This document shows positions 60,040-64,000 of a stretch of DNA of 64,000 nt, piece after piece. Source of the stretch: Brevundimonas sp. (lineage in GTDB: Bacteria > Pseudomonadota > Alphaproteobacteria > Caulobacterales > Caulobacteraceae); assembly GCF_019636155.1 (NCBI RefSeq), contig NZ_JAHBYB010000007.1, positions 1 through 64,000 of the forward strand, written 5' to 3'. The notes below the pieces were generated by a model. That model was not told the DNA's origin and made no database searches. It worked only from the letters and a program-made list of their open reading frames with translations. Position 1 is the stretch's first letter. Each line of letters begins with the position of its first letter. The translations under genes and the position numbers were made by a program.

Positions 60040-60843
60040 TCAGCCGTCCAGGTCCAGTTCGACGACGACGGGCACATGGTCGCTGGGCTTGTCCATCTCG
60101 CGCGCCGACCTGTGGGTCTCGACCGCACGGAAGCGGTCGGCGGCCTGGGGCGACAGCAGGGCGAAGTCGATGCGGATGCCGTGATCCCTCTGCCAGGCGC
60201 CGGCCTGATAGTCCCAGAAGGTGAAGGTTCCGGGCGGCTGGTTTCCCAGTTCGGAGGCGTCATAGAGGCCCAGGTATTTCAGGGCGCGGAAGGCGGCGCG
60301 GCTTTCGGGCTGGAACAGGGCGTCGCCCAGCCAGGCCTCGGGGTTGCGGGCGTCCTGGGGCGTCGGGATGACATTGTAGTCGCCGCACAGGGCCAGGGGT
60401 TCCTCCAGCGCCAGCAGGTCGCGGGCGTGGTCGGTCAGGCGGCGGAACCAGGACAGCTTGTAGTCGAATTTGGCCGTGCCGATGGGATTGCCGTTGGGCA
60501 GATAGATCGAGGCGACGCGGACGGGGCGGGGCGCCTCGACCACGGCTTCCAGATAGCGGGCCTGGGCCCCGTCGGCCTCGACCCCCGAATCGTCGGTTCC
60601 GGGCAGGCCGCGCCGGACGTCGGACAGCCGATGCTTCGACAGGATGGCGACGCCGTTATAGGTCTTCTGGCCGTGAACCTCGACGTTGTAGCCGAGGGAT
60701 TCCAGGGTCTCGCGCGGGAATTTCTCGTCCACGCATTTGATTTCCTGCAGGCAGGCGACGTCGGGCCGGGCGGTCTCCAGCCATTCCAGCACCGTGGGCA
60801 GGCGGGCGTTGACGGAGTTCACGTTCCAGGTGGCGATGCGCAT
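60040..60843 (-). CDS. xth: Exodeoxyribonuclease III
   Basis: AP endonuclease of the EEP fold, 267 residues, acting on abasic sites in base excision repair. Motifs: RIATWNVNSVNARLP at the N-terminus, CLQEIKCVDEKFP with the metal Glu, ALCGDYNVIPTPQDARN with the Asp-Asn pair, GIRIDFALLS and PSDHVPVVVELDL with the catalytic Asp-His. All catalytic positions are present. It is followed by a strong terminator on the far side of its upstream region. Confidence 0.95.
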   Translation of the reverse strand: MRIATWNVNSVNARLPTVLEWLETARPDVACLQEIKCVDEKFPRETLESLGYNVEVHGQKTYNGVAILSKHRLSDVRRGLPGTDDSGVEADGAQARYLEAVVEAPRPVRVASIYLPNGNPIGTAKFDYKLSWFRRLTDHARDLLALEEPLALCGDYNVIPTPQDARNPEAWLGDALFQPESRAAFRALKYLGLYDASELGNQPPGTFTFWDYQAGAWQRDHGIRIDFALLSPQAADRFRAVETHRSAREMDKPSDHVPVVVELDLDG

Positions 60844-60885
60844 GGCCGGGACGCTAGACCATTTTTCCGCAGGCGTAAGGGCGCG

Positions 60886-60923
60886 GAAAACGAAAACGGC
60901 CCGGCAAAAGAACCGCCGGGCCG
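60886..60923 (-). terminator. Terminator after the cysteine-module gene
   Basis: On the minus strand CGGCCCGG (60923-60916), an 11-base loop, and CCGGGCCG (60904-60897) are followed by TTTTCGTTTTCC, a good intrinsic terminator for the gene at 60945. It also insulates xth upstream. Confidence 0.85.
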
Positions 60924-60944
60924 CGACTTTCGATCAGGGATCGA

Positions 60945-61895
60945 TCAGTTCTCGGTCGTGGCGACCTCGGTCATGGTGCAGCCGCCGCCGATGCGGATGG
61001 CCAGGGCGCAGGGATAGACCTGCTCGACCGCGTTTTCCTTGATGCGGGCGACGAAGCCGTCGCCCGAGGCGCATTTCACCTCGATGAAGCGGCCATTGTC
61101 GTTCTGGCCCAGCAGGTGGATGCGCTGGGCGTCGCAGTCGTCGATGGCGGTGCCGACCAGCAGGGGCTTGAAGGCCGAGACCTGTTCTTCCTGGGTGGTG
61201 AACTGGCAGGTCAGGTTCGACGACATGAGCATCAGGCAGTCGGTCTTCTTCCAGCCGTTGGCCGTGCGCTCGATGTGATAGCCGTCGGCGCCGGGGCAGC
61301 CGACTTCATAGACCACATTGCCCTCGGCCGTGGCGCCGGCGACGGTGCCGGCGTCGATCTGGCAGGGGACGCCCGCTTCGGTCGCATAACCGGCCAGCAG
61401 GGCCATGCCGTTCTGGTTGCCGGCCAGGGTGCAGGTCGTGCCTGCGGCCACTTCGCCGCCCTCGGCGCGGACCCGATCAGCCTGGGCCGACAGCAGCAGG
61501 CAGTTGAAGGTCTCGGGCGGGGTCGAGGCCTGGACGATGTAGCCGACGCCGCCGTCGCAGGCGACTTCATACAGGTCCTTGTTGGCGTCGGTCTTGCCCA
61601 GGAATTTGGATTCGGTCACCCGGCAGCTGACGTTGGCGCTGGTGATCGCCGCCTGGGCGGCGCGGGCCACCTGTTCGGCCGAAGGCTGGCGGTCGCGGTT
61701 GCGGCGGCGGTTTTCCTCTTCCAAGCGCGGGTCGTTACGCTCGCGTCGCATGTTTTCCTGGCGATCACGAATCTGTTGCGTCGGGGCGTCGGGACGCAGG
61801 ACACCCTCGCGCGGGGTGATGGAGATTTGCGCCAGCGCCGGCGTCGCGACGATGACCGCAACGGCCGAGATCACGGCCATGCTCAGAAATTTCAT
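60945..61895 (-). CDS. Secreted protein with three cysteine modules
   Basis: Exported protein of 316 residues: signal peptide (1-22, ending ATPALA), a charged linker rich in Arg/Glu/Asn (PTQQIRDRQENMRRERNDPR), then three similar modules. In order they are CRVTESKFLGKTD...LYEVACDGGVGYIV...FNCLLL, CQIDAGTVAGATA...VYEVGCPGADGYHI...TDCLML, and CDAQRIHLLGQND...FIEVKCASGDGFVA...YPCALA. Each has three cysteines in the same spacing, implying disulfides. Other Cys pairs lie between. I do not know the family name. It is monocistronic with its own terminator. Confidence 0.78.
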   Translation of the reverse strand: MKFLSMAVISAVAVIVATPALAQISITPREGVLRPDAPTQQIRDRQENMRRERNDPRLEEENRRRNRDRQPSAEQVARAAQAAITSANVSCRVTESKFLGKTDANKDLYEVACDGGVGYIVQASTPPETFNCLLLSAQADRVRAEGGEVAAGTTCTLAGNQNGMALLAGYATEAGVPCQIDAGTVAGATAEGNVVYEVGCPGADGYHIERTANGWKKTDCLMLMSSNLTCQFTTQEEQVSAFKPLLVGTAIDDCDAQRIHLLGQNDNGRFIEVKCASGDGFVARIKENAVEQVYPCALAIRIGGGCTMTEVATTEN

Positions 61896-62017
61896 GTAAG
61901 CACCTGGGTCCAGAGGATGTCGGGCGTAATCTTAATCTCCCCTGACCCTCAGGCAAGCCCGACGTGATTCCGGCTGGACCGCAGGCGCGGCCTGGGCTTT
62001 AAGCAACAGGGTTGCGA

Positions 62018-63109
62018 ATGGAGACCCACTTGGCGCAAGCCCTTCCCTCATCGGACGCCGGGACCGGACGGCGCGGACTGACCTATCCGCCGTTCGAGGC
62101 CCCGGCCTGGGGCGAGGCGGTGGAGGTCGCGCCGGGGGTGCTGTGGCTGCGCGCGCCGCTGCCGATGACGCTGGACCACGTCAATATCTGGGCCCTGGCC
62201 GACGGCGACGGCTGGATGGTGATCGATGCTGGGCTGAAGACCTCCGTGACGCTGGAGGGCTGGGAGCGGGCGCTGGCGGGGCCGCTGGGGGGGCGGCCCG
62301 TGACCCGCGTGCTGTGCACCCACATGCACCCGGACCATATCGGCCTGGCCGGATGGCTGTGCGAACGGTTCGAGGCGCCCTTGCTGATGTCGCGGCTGGA
62401 GTATGTGACCGGGCGGATGCTGCTGGCGGACGCGGGGCCGGCGCCCGAGGCGGGGGCGGCCTTCTATCGCCGCGCGGGCTGGACCGAGGCCCAGATCCAG
62501 GCCTGGCGCGAGGGCTATGGCCGGTTCGGCAAGGCGGTCGCGCCCCTGCCGGACGGCTATCGGCGGGTGCGCGAGGGGGACCGGCTGACGATCGGGGGCG
62601 AGGTCTGGCGCATCGTGGTCGGAGACGGCCACAGCCCGGAGCACCTGTGCCTGTGGCGCGAGGCGGACGGGGTCTTCATCTCGGGCGACCAGATCCTGCC
62701 GCGCATATCGTCGAACGTCTCGGTCTGGCCGACGGAGCCCGAGGCGGACCCCCTGGACGACTGGATGCGGTCGCTGGCCAGGTTGCGCGCCCTTCTGCCC
62801 GACGACCTGCTGGTTCTGCCGTCGCACGGCGAGCCGTTCACGGGCGTCCATGCGCGGCTGGAGGCCCTGACGCGGGGGCATCAGGTGGCGCTGAAGCGGC
62901 TTTTGCGCACCCTGAGCGCGCCGTGCCGGGCGGTGGACGTCTTTCCCGCCCTGTTCGCCCGGCCGGTCGATGACGGGGTTCTGGGCATGGCCACGGGCGA
63001 GGCCCTGGCGCATCTGAACTATCTGAAGAACAAGGGGCTGGCCCAGGGCCGGACCGACGACGACGGCGTGGTCTGGTGGACCGCGACCCAACAGGAGACG
63101 GGCGAATGA
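62018..63109 (+). CDS. MBL-fold metallo-hydrolase
   Basis: Beta-lactamase-fold protein of 363 residues. The metal motif is VLCTHMHPDHIGLAGWL (HxHxDH). Further ligand positions lie in VGDGHSPEHLCLW, ISGDQILPRISSNV and LPSHGEPF, so the dinuclear site is complete. The C-terminal 90 residues are helical and resemble the cap of lactamase-related enzymes, often hydrolases of fatty acid or CoA thioester products. ATG 62018 starts the protein; a TTG six bases earlier is less likely. Its stop overlaps the next gene's ATG (ATGA). Confidence 0.88.
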   Translation: METHLAQALPSSDAGTGRRGLTYPPFEAPAWGEAVEVAPGVLWLRAPLPMTLDHVNIWALADGDGWMVIDAGLKTSVTLEGWERALAGPLGGRPVTRVLCTHMHPDHIGLAGWLCERFEAPLLMSRLEYVTGRMLLADAGPAPEAGAAFYRRAGWTEAQIQAWREGYGRFGKAVAPLPDGYRRVREGDRLTIGGEVWRIVVGDGHSPEHLCLWREADGVFISGDQILPRISSNVSVWPTEPEADPLDDWMRSLARLRALLPDDLLVLPSHGEPFTGVHARLEALTRGHQVALKRLLRTLSAPCRAVDVFPALFARPVDDGVLGMATGEALAHLNYLKNKGLAQGRTDDDGVVWWTATQQETGE

Positions 63110-63876
63110 GCGAGATCGAAACCCGGCTGGAGAACGGCGTCCTGACCGTGACCCTGAACCGGCCCGAGAAGAAGAACGCCATCACCCAGGCCATGTACGC
63201 CGAACTGGCGGCGGCGACCGAGCGGGCGCGCACCGACGACGCCGTGCGGGTGCTGCTGTTCCGGGCCGAGGGCGACAGCTTTTCGGCCGGCAACGACATC
63301 GCCGACTTCATCGCCCTGGGCTCGCAGGGCCAGCAGCCGGCCGACATGCCGGTGTTCCGGTTCCTGCGGGCGCTGGCGGACCTGGACCGGCCGGCCGTGG
63401 CGGCGGTCAAGGGCAGGGCGGTGGGCATCGGCCTGACCCTGCTGCTGCACTGCGACCTGGTGGTGGTGGCGGAAGACGCCCTGCTGTCGGTTCCCTTCGT
63501 CAATCTGGCCCTGGCGCCCGAGGCGGCTTCGACCCTGCTGCTGCCCCATGTGATCGGGCATCAGAGGGCGTTCGAACTGTTCGCCCTGGGCCAGCCGCTG
63601 GACGGGCGGACGGCCCACGCCTGGGGCCTGGCCAACCGCTGTGTCCCGGCCGATCAGGTCGAGGCGACGGCGGCCGACCTGGCGGGCCAGCTGGCGGCGC
63701 GGGCGCCCAATTCCATCCGCAAGACCAAGGCCCTGATGCGCGACGCCGAGGCCCTGTGGACCATCATGCAGCGCGAGGGCGAGGCCTTCGGCGGGCAGAT
63801 GAAGAGCCCCGAGGCCATGGAGGCCTTCATGGCCTTCACCCAGAAGCGGGCGCCGGACTTTTCAAAAGCCGGTTGA
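63106..63876 (+). CDS. Enoyl-CoA hydratase/isomerase family protein
   Basis: Crotonase-fold protein of 256 residues. The CoA oxyanion hole is GDSFSAGNDIADF, followed by PAVAAVKGRAVGIGLTLLLH and CDLVVVAEDALLSVPFVNLA. In true hydratases two Glu residues follow; here the first is replaced (LALAPEAAST), so it may be an isomerase or of other specificity. It is translationally coupled to the MBL hydrolase, suggesting fatty-acyl CoA metabolism. The C-terminus is intact. Confidence 0.9.
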   Translation: MSEIETRLENGVLTVTLNRPEKKNAITQAMYAELAAATERARTDDAVRVLLFRAEGDSFSAGNDIADFIALGSQGQQPADMPVFRFLRALADLDRPAVAAVKGRAVGIGLTLLLHCDLVVVAEDALLSVPFVNLALAPEAASTLLLPHVIGHQRAFELFALGQPLDGRTAHAWGLANRCVPADQVEATAADLAGQLAARAPNSIRKTKALMRDAEALWTIMQREGEAFGGQMKSPEAMEAFMAFTQKRAPDFSKAG

Positions 63877-63911
63877 TCCCGGCGCGGAACGGCCCTATCG
63901 GCGCGCGCTCA

Positions 63912-64000
63912 ATGTCCCACGCCGCCCCCCAGATTCATGCCTCGGCCGTCGAGGCCGAAACTCCCGCCGACGCCGCGGCGGTGGAGGCCCTGGTGCTGGC
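63912..64000 (+). CDS. GNAT N-acetyltransferase, N-terminal part
   Basis: The start of a gene cut by the window edge: MSHAAPQIHASAVEAETPAD followed by AAAVEALVLA, which is a typical opening of GNAT acetyltransferases of the YhbS type (DxxAVxxLxxxAFGP). Only 29 codons are visible, so the identification rests on the opening motif and is tentative. Confidence 0.55.
   Translation, partial: MSHAAPQIHASAVEAETPADAAAVEALVL

Overview
The window looks like a chromosomal segment of a Caulobacterales alphaproteobacterium, most likely Brevundimonas. The support is very high GC with strong third-position GC bias, a split glycine decarboxylase (gcvPA/gcvPB), an F0 operon of the alphaproteobacterial type (atpI-atpB-atpE-atpF'-atpF), the nagZ-scpA-scpB cluster, and TipF-, BamF- and DUF2093-type proteins. 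The genus is inferred from gene content; there is no rRNA or tRNA in the window to test it.

Most of the window is housekeeping. 0-9 kb: pyk, a DedA protein, a LysR regulator, PHA synthase phaC, a family 9 glycosyltransferase, a class I dihydroorotase and an exported alpha/beta hydrolase. 9-16.5 kb: an SdpI/SdpR pair, erpA, dgt, a SPOR protein, nagZ, scpA, scpB, ispH. 16.6-19.3 kb: ATP synthase F0 operon ending in a strong terminator. 20-25 kb: glycine cleavage operon gcvT-gcvH-gcvPA-gcvPB read leftward behind a tandem glycine riboswitch. 36.5-48.9 kb: an adenine/adenosine deaminase, argS, a BamF-like lipoprotein, lspA, mgtC, ileS, two DUF3828 lipoproteins, ribF, a MaoC hydratase, a HAD phosphatase. 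49-56 kb: tipF, an SDR, a LpxL-like acyltransferase, a single-domain response regulator, an M23 peptidase, purD, xseA. 57.3-58.6 kb is non-coding and full of repeats. 58.6-64 kb: a DUF429-like protein, xth, a cysteine-module secreted protein, an MBL hydrolase, an enoyl-CoA hydratase and the start of a GNAT gene.

The standout is 24966-35680, a 10.7 kb mobile element. It is bounded by perfect 34-bp terminal inverted repeats and an 8-bp target duplication (GCGAACCT), and it holds no recognisable transposase. It landed just upstream of the glycine riboswitch promoter. Its cargo is unlike the rest of the window: three small ORFs, two exported proteins sharing a novel domain of about 125 residues (one joined to a beta/gamma-crystallin module), an 889-residue Tat-type putative metalloprotease, three lipoproteins (two of them related to each other), a TIGR02999-type ECF sigma factor converging on a transmembrane Ser/Thr kinase with TPRs, and a putative zinc-binding ORF. 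I read it as a transposable, probably kinase-switched, envelope or secreted system. Its function is unknown.

A second theme is intergenic palindromic repeats. At least four families (about a dozen copies) sit between genes and even inside operons (nagZ-scpA, gcvH-gcvPA, gcvPA-gcvPB), in one case supplying the downstream ribosome-binding site.
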